Positions 25,564-34,337 are shown, counted from the first letter of the stretch. The stretch: 35,615 nucleotides of DNA from Methylocystis sp. (GCA_021731565.1 JAKFXD010000136.1:1-35615); one strand, 5' to 3'. The notes: generated by a model from the sequence alone, not told the origin. Numbers and translations are program-made.

Positions 25564-26857
25564 AACCATTCACGCCCAGCAGTCGAAGCTCTCGGTCAGG
25601 ATTGCGGACCCCGAGCGGGCGCCGCTGAGCCCGCAGGATGCGGTCGTCAAGGCGAACTCGATCGCGCAGGCGCTGCGTCGGGCGGCCAACAAATCGCGCG
25701 GGCCGACGAGAATCATCACCGGCGGCGGCGGTTTTCAGGCGCGCCGCGGCGACCGCGCCTTCCGTCTCGGCGTTATCGCCAGCTTTGCCGCCGTTGTCGT
25801 CGCCCCGCTGCTGGTCGCCTCGATCTATTGGGGACTGATCGCCAGCAAGCAATATGTGACCGAGACCAAATTCGCCTTGCGCGCCGGAGAAGGGTCGAGC
25901 CTCGACCTGTTGAGCGGCGGCGGCGGCGGCTCGCAGGCTTCTCAGCAGATACAGGACGCGCAGGTTCTCGTTAATTTCATCCGCAGCCGTTCGATGGTCG
26001 AAGCGCTCGACCGGAAGATTGGCTTGCGCGCGATGTTTTCGCGGCCCGGCGTCGATTATTTTTCGAGCTTCGATCCGGATGATCCCATCGAGGAGCTGGA
26101 AAAATATTGGAAAAAGCGGGTCGACGCCAGCATCGACATCATGTCGGGCATCATCTCCGTTCATCTGCGGGCCTTCACGCCTAACGATTCGCTGGCGCTC
26201 TCGCAGAATGTCGCCGAGCTTTCGGAACGGCTGGTTAATGAAATGTCGACGCGCTCCCGGCGGGACGCGCTGGCGCAGGCGCGCACCGAACTGACGCGCG
26301 CCGAACAGCAGTTGAAGAATGCGACAGGCGCCATGCGCGATGCGCGCAACGCCGAGGGCGTGCTCGACGCGCCGGCCGCGGCCGAGGCGATCGGCAAGGT
26401 CGTCACCTCGCTGCAGATGGAGCTGTCGCGGACGCAGGAAGACCTCGCGCTGCATCGCGACGCGGAGACCGCCGACTCGCCTCAGGCGCGGCTGCTCAAC
26501 GCACGCGTTCAGAGCCTTAAGAGCCAGATTGAGGATTATTCGACGCAAATCGCGAGCGGCGGCGAAAAGGGCGCCGACTCTCTCGCGCAGCGCGCCGGCG
26601 TCCTCTCGCGTCATCAGATCGAACTTTCTCTCGCTCAGCAAAGATATTCGCTCGCCGCGTCGGCGTTCGAAAACGCGCGCGTCGATCTGGAAACGCAGCG
26701 CGCCTATCTGATCTCCTTCCTTCGCCCGACGCTTGCCGAAAAATCTCTCTATCCGCGGCGCTGGATCGAATGGGCGATTATCGTCGTTCCGGCGACGCTC
26801 GGCTGGCTGGCGCTCATGGCCGTCGCCTTCCTGGTTCGCGATCACATGGCCAAGTAA
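25556..26857 (+). CDS. Polysaccharide co-polymerase / export protein (KpsE/CtrB type), copy 1
   Basis: A 433-aa inner-membrane protein of the capsule PCP-3 class, which bridges the ABC exporter and the outer-membrane channel. It has a cytoplasmic N-terminal tail (1-70), TM helix 71-95, a large periplasmic region with coiled-coil character at ~205-395, and a C-terminal TM helix at ~407-427. After the first TM comes YVTETKFALRAGEG, then a glycine run (LLSGGGGG, ~119-125). KYWKKRVDASIDIMSGIISVHLRAF is shared with the second copy at 28009-29316. The ATG overlaps the end of the ATPase gene by 8 nt, so the two are coupled. Confidence 0.85.
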   Translation: MPETIHAQQSKLSVRIADPERAPLSPQDAVVKANSIAQALRRAANKSRGPTRIITGGGGFQARRGDRAFRLGVIASFAAVVVAPLLVASIYWGLIASKQYVTETKFALRAGEGSSLDLLSGGGGGSQASQQIQDAQVLVNFIRSRSMVEALDRKIGLRAMFSRPGVDYFSSFDPDDPIEELEKYWKKRVDASIDIMSGIISVHLRAFTPNDSLALSQNVAELSERLVNEMSTRSRRDALAQARTELTRAEQQLKNATGAMRDARNAEGVLDAPAAAEAIGKVVTSLQMELSRTQEDLALHRDAETADSPQARLLNARVQSLKSQIEDYSTQIASGGEKGADSLAQRAGVLSRHQIELSLAQQRYSLAASAFENARVDLETQRAYLISFLRPTLAEKSLYPRRWIEWAIIVVPATLGWLALMAVAFLVRDHMAK

Positions 26858-26900
26858 CGGGCCAAGTAACTCGCGAAGTCGCTCGCGAAATCCGGTCCCA
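26848..26900 (+). repeat. Short tandem duplications at the end of copy 1
   Basis: GGCCAAGTAAC occurs twice in a row (about 26848-26858 and 26861-26871); the first copy contains the stop codon of the co-polymerase gene. Directly after, the CTCGCGAA unit occurs twice (CTCGCGAAGTCG-CTCGCGAAATC). This looks like recent slippage or local duplication in the 84-bp gap before the next gene. Confidence 0.5.
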
Positions 26901-26941
26901 AGCGCGCATCGACTGCGCGCAATTGTTCGATTGGAGCGTTC

Positions 26942-28021
26942 GTGTTCTTCCATATTGACTATGACAAGGGCGGGGCGATCAGCGGCTGGCTCGCGCCGGA
27001 CAACCCCACCGCGGTTCCGAAAATCCTGGTGCGCAGACCGGGAGAGGAAGACATTGAAATCATGGCCACCGTCGAGCGTCCGGACGTGCGGAACCTCGGC
27101 GTTCATGTCACAGGCCTCGTTGGTTTCGTGATCGACGACGCGATCGTCAAGGGGCTGCCTGGAGTAGAGGATATCGAGCTGCTCGAAGCCGACACCGGAA
27201 TTCTGATCTACCGGCGATTCAAGGAAGGCAAGCATATCGAGCGCAAATTTTTTCTGTTCGACAGTTCAATTCGCCCGATCGAGAAATTGGGCGGTCGATC
27301 GAGAAATCTGTTCACGCTCACCTATCCGTCGACGGAGCGCTACGGCTTCGAGACGATGCTCGTGCTCATCAACAATAATTTCAACAAGTCGATTTTCATG
27401 TCGGGGCGCTCGAGCTATCCGCGCTACTCCCACTTTCTTGCCAATGCGCAGTTCACGACGGCGGCGCTGCTGAACGACCCGTTCGAGGAACTGGCGCAGC
27501 GGCTGGTGATTCTCAGCCTGATCCAGAAGTCGGATTCGACCCATATGTTGCCGCTGCTGTTCAGCGGGCTGACGGCGCTGACCAAATTCGCGCGCGACCT
27601 GCCGATTGAAGACACGAAGGGAATGCTCGCGAAGTTCCGCAATGTCACCGACGAGGAGCGCGAGGCGCTCATGAGCCCGATGACGCGAATGTTCGGCTGC
27701 ATCCCGGGCGAGACCCCGGAACGCCGCCACGTCACGGCCGCGCTCGAAAATCTCGCCTCGATGGATCTCGTCGGCGCGCGCAGCCGCTTTCGCGATTTCA
27801 GCGCGCTGCTCGCAGGGATCCTTGGCCATGATCTCGCCGGAGACTATGAGCCGGTCGTGCATCCGTCGATCAGCGCGCTCGCCGATCGATTGTCGCGCAT
27901 CAGCCTTGTCGCCGATTTTCTCGAGGACGATTTGGCGCTCTACTCATTCGCCGAGGAGTCGATCGTGTCGGCGCTTTCAGACGACGGCAATGTCGTCGCG
28001 CGCGACACTCAAACCATGTGA
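26942..28021 (+). CDS. Unrecognised 359-aa protein in the polysaccharide export locus
   Basis: No signal peptide, no clear membrane helix; probably cytosolic. GGAG 5 nt before the GTG sets the start. Residues 1-95 look like a small beta-rich domain (MFFHIDYDKGGAISGWLAP, KILVRRPGEEDIEIMATVERPDVRN). From ~95 onward the text has the feel of a sulfotransferase-like fold (KFFLFDSSIRP; NLFTLTYPSTERYGFETML; SIFMSGRSSYPRYSHFLAN; TTAALLNDPFEELAQRL, which resembles the R-x-P-x-E-R element with its first Arg replaced). No P-loop-like PAPS motif is visible, so this is a weak hypothesis. The gene sits between the two co-polymerase genes, after copy 1 on the same strand; its end overlaps copy 2 by 13 nt tail to tail. 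Confidence 0.75.
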   Translation: MFFHIDYDKGGAISGWLAPDNPTAVPKILVRRPGEEDIEIMATVERPDVRNLGVHVTGLVGFVIDDAIVKGLPGVEDIELLEADTGILIYRRFKEGKHIERKFFLFDSSIRPIEKLGGRSRNLFTLTYPSTERYGFETMLVLINNNFNKSIFMSGRSSYPRYSHFLANAQFTTAALLNDPFEELAQRLVILSLIQKSDSTHMLPLLFSGLTALTKFARDLPIEDTKGMLAKFRNVTDEEREALMSPMTRMFGCIPGETPERRHVTAALENLASMDLVGARSRFRDFSALLAGILGHDLAGDYEPVVHPSISALADRLSRISLVADFLEDDLALYSFAEESIVSALSDDGNVVARDTQTM

Positions 28022-29316
28022 TCCTCGATGCTCGCGTAGATCAGCGCGATCGTGGTCCAGATCACGAGCAATGCGCAAAACAGCAGCATCGTGTTGACGA
28101 CGACCTTCGGATAGGCGGCCGATTCCGGCAGCGTCGGGTCGACGACGGTGACGAGATAGAGCTGCTGCTTCTCAAGCTCCTGTCGCGCCCGATAATACGA
28201 GGTCTGGGCGATCGAATAGAGCTTCTCGGCAAATTGTTCGTCGAGCTTCAAACGCTCGTAGGATGCGATCTGCGCGGAGACCGTGTCGGTGGCGTCGGTG
28301 TCGGTAAGCTTCTTCTTAAGCTCCGCGAGCTGGTGATCGATCGCGGCGAGACGCGTGCGTTGCAGCCGTTGGCTGGGCGCGTCGCCGTCGAGCGATGAAG
28401 CAAAGGTCGAAAGCGCGTTGACGAGATCAATGCGCTCGAGAGTGAGCTTCCCCATCTGTTCGCCGATGCTTGAGGCGCGCGAGCTCGGATCGATGAGGAC
28501 GTTCTTGTTGCGAAACTGGAGCGTCTTCTCGCGCGCCTCGGCGAGCATCTGACGCGAAAGCGTGACTTCGAGCTCGGCGCGGCTCAAGGCGTCGCCGCGA
28601 TTGCGCAGCGTAATCTTATTGACCAGCTGCTCGCTGAGCCTGACGATGTCGCGCGCGACGTCGAGCGCATCCTTGGGCAGGAAAGCGTCGGTCCGCACGG
28701 TCAAAATGCCGGACAGGGTGTCGACGCTGGCCGAGAGATGGCTCAGCCAATATTTCCACACGTCTTCGGCATTGGCGTTTCTGCCGAGCCGCGAGAAATA
28801 GTCGATGCCCGAGCGCGCGAACTTCTTCTCCATGTAATCGCGCCCGCCGAGGTCGGCGATGATCGCGCGGCTTTTCACGTAATTGAGGACGATGAAGGCG
28901 TCTTGCGACGAGGGGTCGGCGCCGCCGCCCCCCGTAAATTTGCTGATCATCGAGGCCGCGTCGGTCCCGGACTTCTTTTCATGCTGGGCGCGCACGGTCA
29001 GCCGCGTCTCGGCGACATAGCGCTCGGACTGCCAGAAGCAGGCGTATAGCCAGAACAGGAACGTCGGCAGAATGACGGCGTAGATAAAGCTGCGGCCGAC
29101 CATTCCGCCGCTTGCGCCCGCTCCGGCGGTCGAGAGCGTCTCCGCCATGCCTTCGAGGCCCTGGCGAATCAGCGTCGGCAGCCGGCGCGCGGCGTCCTTC
29201 GTCGTCAGCGGCGCGAGAATCTCGATCGCCTTTGTCGACGAGAAACGCGCCACGCTCTGCGCGGTGGCGATGACTTCCGACAGTTTACGCGGTCTTGGAG
29301 CCCGATGCGTGCTCAT
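28009..29316 (-). CDS. Polysaccharide co-polymerase / export protein (KpsE/CtrB type), copy 2
   Basis: A 435-aa paralogue of the protein encoded at 25556-26857, on the opposite strand. Its layout is the same: N-terminal cytoplasmic tail (1-75), TM helix ~76-95 (SFIYAVILPTFLFWLYACFW), YVAETRLTVRAQ just after the membrane, a glycine run FTGGGG, SGIDYFSRL, and KYWLSHLSASVDTLSGILTVRTDAF, then a long periplasmic coiled coil and TM helix ~405-427. The conserved stretches line up in the same order with copy 1, so this is a duplicated gene. The GT2 gene lies upstream on the same strand. Whether both copies act in one export complex is unknown. Confidence 0.85.
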   Translation of the reverse strand: MSTHRAPRPRKLSEVIATAQSVARFSSTKAIEILAPLTTKDAARRLPTLIRQGLEGMAETLSTAGAGASGGMVGRSFIYAVILPTFLFWLYACFWQSERYVAETRLTVRAQHEKKSGTDAASMISKFTGGGGADPSSQDAFIVLNYVKSRAIIADLGGRDYMEKKFARSGIDYFSRLGRNANAEDVWKYWLSHLSASVDTLSGILTVRTDAFLPKDALDVARDIVRLSEQLVNKITLRNRGDALSRAELEVTLSRQMLAEAREKTLQFRNKNVLIDPSSRASSIGEQMGKLTLERIDLVNALSTFASSLDGDAPSQRLQRTRLAAIDHQLAELKKKLTDTDATDTVSAQIASYERLKLDEQFAEKLYSIAQTSYYRARQELEKQQLYLVTVVDPTLPESAAYPKVVVNTMLLFCALLVIWTTIALIYASIEDHMV

Positions 29317-29489
29317 CTACCCTCAAGTCACTGACCCGGTTCACGCGTTCGGCACGTTAACTGAGGCTGAATCGCTTAAGCGCGTCGATGGTTCGGCGCT
29401 TGCCGGCGGCCACGCCATTCGGGCGGAGCAGGCGATTTTTCCCGCACTGCAAATTAAGCGGCTCGGGGTCCCGGCGCAAGCGTCTAACC

Positions 29490-31529
29490 TCACGGTAAAG
29501 CTTCGGTCGAGGCATAGAGAGACAGGCCCGGATGGAAATGCGGATCGTCGCGAACGACGGCGCGCCAGCGCGCGAAGAACGCGCAACGCTCTTTTTCGTA
29601 GACGCGTTGCAGCCGAAGCGCGCTGCCTTTGCGGCTCGCCGACTGACGATGGATCAACAGGGTCTGCGTGTTGCAGATCGAGCGCCAGCCACGTGCGGCC
29701 AGGCGCAGGCAGAGGTCCACATCGTTCAGCTCGACAGGAAGGTCGACTTCGTCGAAACCGCCGACAGCATTGAATTTGCGTCGCTCGATCATCATGCAGG
29801 CGCCGGTCACCGCCGAAACCTCGTGCGGAGAGACGTTGCGGTCCATCCAGCCGCGGTCGCTCGCGCTGACGCCGGCGCCAAAATGGCCGGCGACGCCGCC
29901 CATGCCCAGCAGCACGCCGGCGTGCTGAACCAGGCCGCGGGGATAAAGGAGCTTGGCGCCGACGGCGCCGACATCCGGCGCAATCGCGAAATAGAGCAGC
30001 CGTTCGATCCAGTCCGGCGTCACGATTTCCGTGTCGTTGTTGAGGAAGACCAGGAAATCGCCGCGCGCCGTCCGCGCGCCGGCGTTGCTGAGCCCCGAAA
30101 AATTGAAGGGTCCCCGCGTCGGCAGAACCTTGAGCCGGACGTCTTTCGCCTGCAGCGTCCCAAGCAACGCCTGCGTGCGCGGCTCGACGCTGTCATTGTC
30201 GACGACGACGACCTCAAATTGCGGGTACAGAGTCCTGCCCAGCAGGCTGTCGAGACAGGGCGCGAGCAGATCGACGCGGTCGCGCGTCGGCACGACGACG
30301 GTCACCGCCGGAGTCCCGCCGCGGAAGACGGCGTTGATCGCCGTCCGCCGCGGTTCCACCGTGCGCGCGAGGCGAAATATGGGCCGGCGCAGCGCGCCGA
30401 TTTCGCCCGGTCGCGCGGCGGACAACAGCCCGTCGATCAGTTCGTCCGCGTTGGCCTCCCGCCAGTCGGGACGTTCCGCCAATAGTCTTGCGCGAAAACA
30501 GGCGGCGCGGCCGACGTAATTTTCGAAGCCATGAAGCGTCGCGCTCCAGCCGGGTTTATAGAGCGGTCGCAGAGCGTCGCCCTCGCCGACCGTCTCGTCG
30601 GCATAGGCGATGGCATGTTGCGGATGGCGGGCGAAATGCTCGACAAGGCAGCCGCAGGCGTATGGCTCCAGCCGATCTCCGGCGACGAGCGGCAGGACGA
30701 GATCCTGGGCGTCGATCGGGGCGTCGCCCGCCTTTGTGAAGAAAGCGCAATTCGCATAGGTCTGCGCCGCCAGGCTCGCGCGCGTTGATTCAATATCCTG
30801 CGGCGCCGCGCCGCGTTCATCGACAAGCGCGACCACTCTCGGCCCGTTCGTCCAATCGGTCCGGGGCCGATCGAAGGCGGGGTCGAACTCCCGGATTCGC
30901 GCGGCGCGCCAGGAAGGATAGGCGGACATCGGCGCGGCGCCGAACGCCCAGCGCCAGTTAAGCTCCGCTTCCTCGGTCAATCCGACCATGCCGGCGGAAA
31001 GCGCAAAGAACAGGCGCTTCGGGGCGGCCGCCGCTCTGCGCAGCGCATCGAAGCGGCTCACCGGCCGCGCGCTCAATAGGCGGAAATTAAAGGGACCGGG
31101 GCGATTTGTCGGGCTGATCCAGATCTCCGTCGTTTCGCGCGGAACCCGTCCGACCCACACGCCCGCGCCTTCGCAGGGCCCGGGAAGAATCGTTTCCTTG
31201 AAGTCTTCGCCGCGCCAGAAACGCAGTATTGGCCGCACCGGATCGTCGTAAAAGCTCGCCGCATAGCGAAGTTCGACAACGCCGCCGCAAATCGCGCCCG
31301 GCAAGGCGCGAAAGCGCAGCCATGGCTCCTGCGACAGCGCGAAGAATCCCGCTTCGTCGCGCCGGACGTCCCGCGCGGCCTCCAAGGTCGCGGGGTCGCT
31401 GGCGGCGTCGGACGGCGGCAATTTCAGCGGCTCAGCCTGGCGCATGCGCGCGCGCGAAATCGAATAGGGTCGACGGCGATCAGCGTCGGGGGCAATCGCG
31501 TTTTGATAATGATCTCCAAAATGTCGCAT
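29490..31529 (-). CDS. Glycosyltransferase family 2, tandem domains, first one degenerate
   Basis: A 679-aa cytosolic or membrane-associated glycosyltransferase. The C-terminal GT-A domain (~407-640) is intact: VTVVVPTRDRVDLLAPCLDSLL, the DNDS segment, FLNNDTEI (NND 497-499 as the metal motif) and the LNDVDLCLRL base region (601-610). Residues ~230-400 resemble a second GT2 domain of the usual tandem type (SLAAQTYANC, AIAYADETVG, RPLYKPGWSATL, ENYVGRAACF). There the expected DHDD-like metal motif reads LPLVAGDRL, so that domain is probably inactive. The start is uncertain: ATGs at 31529 and 31445 both lack a good Shine-Dalgarno. Donor and acceptor are unknown. Confidence 0.85.
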   Translation of the reverse strand: MRHFGDHYQNAIAPDADRRRPYSISRARMRQAEPLKLPPSDAASDPATLEAARDVRRDEAGFFALSQEPWLRFRALPGAICGGVVELRYAASFYDDPVRPILRFWRGEDFKETILPGPCEGAGVWVGRVPRETTEIWISPTNRPGPFNFRLLSARPVSRFDALRRAAAAPKRLFFALSAGMVGLTEEAELNWRWAFGAAPMSAYPSWRAARIREFDPAFDRPRTDWTNGPRVVALVDERGAAPQDIESTRASLAAQTYANCAFFTKAGDAPIDAQDLVLPLVAGDRLEPYACGCLVEHFARHPQHAIAYADETVGEGDALRPLYKPGWSATLHGFENYVGRAACFRARLLAERPDWREANADELIDGLLSAARPGEIGALRRPIFRLARTVEPRRTAINAVFRGGTPAVTVVVPTRDRVDLLAPCLDSLLGRTLYPQFEVVVVDNDSVEPRTQALLGTLQAKDVRLKVLPTRGPFNFSGLSNAGARTARGDFLVFLNNDTEIVTPDWIERLLYFAIAPDVGAVGAKLLYPRGLVQHAGVLLGMGGVAGHFGAGVSASDRGWMDRNVSPHEVSAVTGACMMIERRKFNAVGGFDEVDLPVELNDVDLCLRLAARGWRSICNTQTLLIHRQSASRKGSALRLQRVYEKERCAFFARWRAVVRDDPHFHPGLSLYASTEALP

Positions 31530-31875
31530 TGCGGCTCGAACGAGGGCGATCGATGAGCGGCGTCAGATTGGCCGGAACCTATGGGCGCTTCGCGGCGAGG
31601 TCAACATCCGCTCTCGCGCCGTAAATCTCGCAAAAACTGACGCCAATTCGCGGGACTGCGCCGTCGCGGCCTTTGCGTAGAGCGCGGCGCGCGAAAAGAT
31701 GGATGCCGGCCTATCGCGCAAAGCGCGCTATAAGCTCTTGGAATTGATCAGGTCATCCGCGTTTAGACGAACCCGCCTCAATGCGGCGTGATCAGGGCGC
31801 GCGCGCAGCGTCGGAACGGTTTTTCTTGATTTTCCACGTTTCTCCTGCCATACAAGGTTTAACTTCATCTCATAA
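31530..31875. other. Intergenic region between GT2 and the rimP leader
   Basis: Divergent spacer with no convincing gene. It must hold a promoter for the minus-strand GT2 gene and one for the nusA operon. A weak sigma-70-like candidate on the plus strand is TTGATT (31826-31831) with TACAAG (31851-31856), spacing 19; this is a poor match. The stretch 31820-31880 is noticeably AT-richer than the surroundings. Confidence 0.4.
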
Positions 31876-31936
31876 CGATCATTCTCGGATGATCGCCGAT
31901 TGAGAGTGGGGCCCCCCGGGGACCCGCTCTTTTTGC
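31876..31936 (+). terminator. Tandem hairpins and U-tract terminator in the rimP-nusA leader
   Basis: A first hairpin, CGATCAT-TCTCGG-ATGATCG (31876-31895), is followed by a second formed from about 31902 to 31931 (GAG..GGG.CCC pairing with GGG.CCC..CTC, with an internal mismatch and bulge) and then five T. No plus-strand gene ends upstream, so the terminator most likely attenuates the operon itself or ends a short leader RNA. It stops about 33 nt before the rimP start. Confidence 0.6.
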
Positions 31937-31968
31937 TTTGATCGGCCGAGGAGCTTTAAGGACCAAGC

Positions 31969-32724
31969 TTGACGCAGGACGCCGCAGCCATCGCGACCCT
32001 CGACGAACCGCGTCTCGTCGCCGAGACCGGCGTCGCCGCGCGCGTGGCGCATCTTGTCGCGCCGGTGCTGGCGCAATTGGGCTACCGACTCGTGCGCGTG
32101 CGGCTCTTGCAGCAGAACGGACAGATTCTGCAAATCATGGCGGAGCGTCCGGACGGAACGATGACCATCGACGATTGCGAGGCGGCAAGCCAGGCGCTGT
32201 CGCCGGAACTCGACGTCGCCGATCTCATCGCCGATGAATATCGTCTGGAGATTTCATCGCCCGGCGTCGACCGTCCGCTGGTGCGCCGCTCCGATTTTCT
32301 CCGCGCCGTGGGGCATGAGGCGAAGATCGAACTGACGCATCCGCTCGCGAGCGGACGAAAGCGCTTTCGCGGCGTCATTCGCGGGATCGAGGGCGAAGGC
32401 CATGGCGCATCGCTCGCGCTGGAACGCACCGACGCGGGCTCGGACGAGGAAAAGGCCGTTTCGCTGCCGCTCGCCGATCTCGACGAAGGCCGGCTGGTGC
32501 TGACCGAGGCGCTGATCCGCGAGTCGCTTCGCGCCGGCAAGTTTCAGCAGGCTGAAGAACAGCAGGAAGAGGCGGACGTCGAACAGCGCCCGCGCCGCGG
32601 ACCGGGACGCTTTCGCGGGCCCCCGCCGCACAAACCCAAACCGCTGGTTCCGGCCGGCGTTCAAACCCAGTTCAAGAAGGCCGGCGGCAAACCAAAGCCC
32701 TCCGGTCGTTCGAGGGGAGAGTAA
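31969..32724 (+). CDS. rimP: Ribosome maturation factor RimP
   Basis: Needed for assembly of the 30S subunit. It is 251 aa; the conserved core covers ~20-185 ([61 protein letters not shown]). The remaining ~65 residues are an acidic then strongly basic, proline-rich extension ([28 protein letters not shown]), longer than the ~150-aa enterobacterial protein. The TTG start has AAGGA about 6 nt upstream. It is the first gene of the classical rimP-nusA-infB operon and is 2 nt from nusA. Confidence 0.94.
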   Translation: MTQDAAAIATLDEPRLVAETGVAARVAHLVAPVLAQLGYRLVRVRLLQQNGQILQIMAERPDGTMTIDDCEAASQALSPELDVADLIADEYRLEISSPGVDRPLVRRSDFLRAVGHEAKIELTHPLASGRKRFRGVIRGIEGEGHGASLALERTDAGSDEEKAVSLPLADLDEGRLVLTEALIRESLRAGKFQQAEEQQEEADVEQRPRRGPGRFRGPPPHKPKPLVPAGVQTQFKKAGGKPKPSGRSRGE

Positions 32725-32726
32725 CG

Positions 32727-34337
32727 ATGGCCGTCAGCGCCAACCGACTTGAGATTTTGCAGATCGCCGAAGCCGTCGCGCGCGAAAAGTCGATCGACCG
32801 ATCGATCGTCATCGCGTCGATGGAGGACGCGCTGCAGAAGGCGGCGCGCTCGCGCTACGGCCAGGAGACCGAAGTGCGCGCCGAGATCAACGCCAAGACC
32901 GGCGAAGTTCGCTTCTCGCGGCTGCTGCTCGTCGTCGAGGAAGTCGACAATGACGCGACGCAGATTTCGCTCGCCGACGCCCGCAAGCGCAATCCGGCGG
33001 CGCAGGCCGGCGACTGGATTTCCGAAACGCTGCCGCCCTTCGACTTCGGCCGCATCGCGGCGCAGTCGGCCAAGCAGATCATCGTGCAGAAGGTGCGCGA
33101 GGCCGAGCGCGACCGCCAGTATGAGGAATACAAGGATCGCATCGGCGAAATCGTCAACGGCGTCGTCAAGCGCGTCGAATATGGCAATGTGATCATCGAC
33201 CTTGGCCGCGGCGAAGCGATCATCCGCCGCGACGAAATGATCCCGCGCGAAATGTTCCGCCCCGGCGATCGGGTCCGCGCTTACGTTTACGACGTGCGCC
33301 GCGAGCAGCGCGGTCCGCAGATTTTCCTCTCGCGCACCCACCCGCAATTCATGGCGAAGCTGTTCAAGCAGGAAGTGCCGGAAATCTACGACGGCGTCAT
33401 CGAGGTGAAGTCGGTGGCCCGCGATCCCGGCTCGCGCGCCAAGATCGCGGTGGTGTCGCGCGATTCGTCCATCGACCCGGTCGGCGCCTGCGTCGGCATG
33501 CGCGGCTCCCGCGTTCAGGCCGTCGTCGGCGAATTGCAGGGCGAGCGCATCGACATCATTCCCTGGTCGGCGGACGCCGCGACCTTTATCGTCAATGCGC
33601 TCCAGCCCGCGGAAGTGGTCAAGGTCGTCCTTGACGAGGACAGTTCGCGCATCGAAGTGGTGGTGCCGGACGATCAGCTTTCGCTCGCGATCGGCCGCCG
33701 CGGCCAGAATGTGCGCCTCGCCTCGCAGCTCACCGGCTGGGACATCGACATTCTGACCGAGGCCGAAGAGTCGGAACGCCGGCAGAGGGAATTCATCGAG
33801 CGCACGAAAGTGTTCATGGGCGCGATCGACGTCGATGAGGTCGTGGGCCGTCTGCTGGCTTCGGAGGGGTTCCGCTCGGTCGAGGAACTCGCTTATGTCG
33901 AGCTTTCCGAACTCGCGACGATCGAAGGCTTCGACGAGGAGACGGCGGGCGAGATTCAAAACCGCGCCAAGAATTATCTCGAACGCATCGAGGCCGAGAA
34001 TGAAGCGCGCCGCAAGGAGCTCGGCGTCGTCGACGAATTGCGCGAGATCGAGGGCATGACGACCGCGATGATGGTGCGGCTCGGCGAAAACGACGTGAAG
34101 TCGATGGAGGATTTCGCCGGCTGCGTGCCGGACGACCTGGTCGGCTGGAGCGAGAAGAAGGACGGCGAAACGGTCAAGCACGAGGGCTTTTTCGAGGGCA
34201 TCGACCTGTCACGCGAAGAGGCCGAGACGATGATCATGACGGCGCGCGTGCGCGCCGGCTGGATCGAGGAGCCCGTTGCGCCGGCCGAGGCCGAGGCCGA
34301 AGCCGAAGCTCAGGCGGAAGGCGAAGAGCGGATTTGA
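32727..34337 (+). CDS. nusA: Transcription termination/antitermination factor NusA
   Basis: Binds RNA polymerase and nascent RNA to modulate pausing, termination and antitermination. It is 536 aa. Order of domains: N-terminal RNAP-binding domain (1-~130), S1 domain (~135-200, GEIVNGVVKRVEYGNVIIDLG), two KH domains (~205-350, including DPVGACVGMRGSRVQAVV and AIGRRGQNVRLASQLTGWDIDI), then helix-hairpin-helix type repeats (~365-510) and an acidic Glu/Ala tail. GGGAGAG precedes the ATG. Its stop overlaps the next start by 3 nt. Confidence 0.97.
   Translation: MAVSANRLEILQIAEAVAREKSIDRSIVIASMEDALQKAARSRYGQETEVRAEINAKTGEVRFSRLLLVVEEVDNDATQISLADARKRNPAAQAGDWISETLPPFDFGRIAAQSAKQIIVQKVREAERDRQYEEYKDRIGEIVNGVVKRVEYGNVIIDLGRGEAIIRRDEMIPREMFRPGDRVRAYVYDVRREQRGPQIFLSRTHPQFMAKLFKQEVPEIYDGVIEVKSVARDPGSRAKIAVVSRDSSIDPVGACVGMRGSRVQAVVGELQGERIDIIPWSADAATFIVNALQPAEVVKVVLDEDSSRIEVVVPDDQLSLAIGRRGQNVRLASQLTGWDIDILTEAEESERRQREFIERTKVFMGAIDVDEVVGRLLASEGFRSVEELAYVELSELATIEGFDEETAGEIQNRAKNYLERIEAENEARRKELGVVDELREIEGMTTAMMVRLGENDVKSMEDFAGCVPDDLVGWSEKKDGETVKHEGFFEGIDLSREEAETMIMTARVRAGWIEEPVAPAEAEAEAEAQAEGEERI

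Noticed and set aside
25553-27235. A 560-codon minus-strand open frame
   Set aside because: Antisense to the co-polymerase and the start of the 359-aa gene; no protein-like motifs.
31806-31834. GGAAC near 31814 as an EcfG promoter for the rimP operon
   Set aside because: The next GTT is 20 nt away, outside the 16-18 nt range.
32661-34181. A 506-codon minus-strand open frame
   Set aside because: Antisense to nusA, which is certain.
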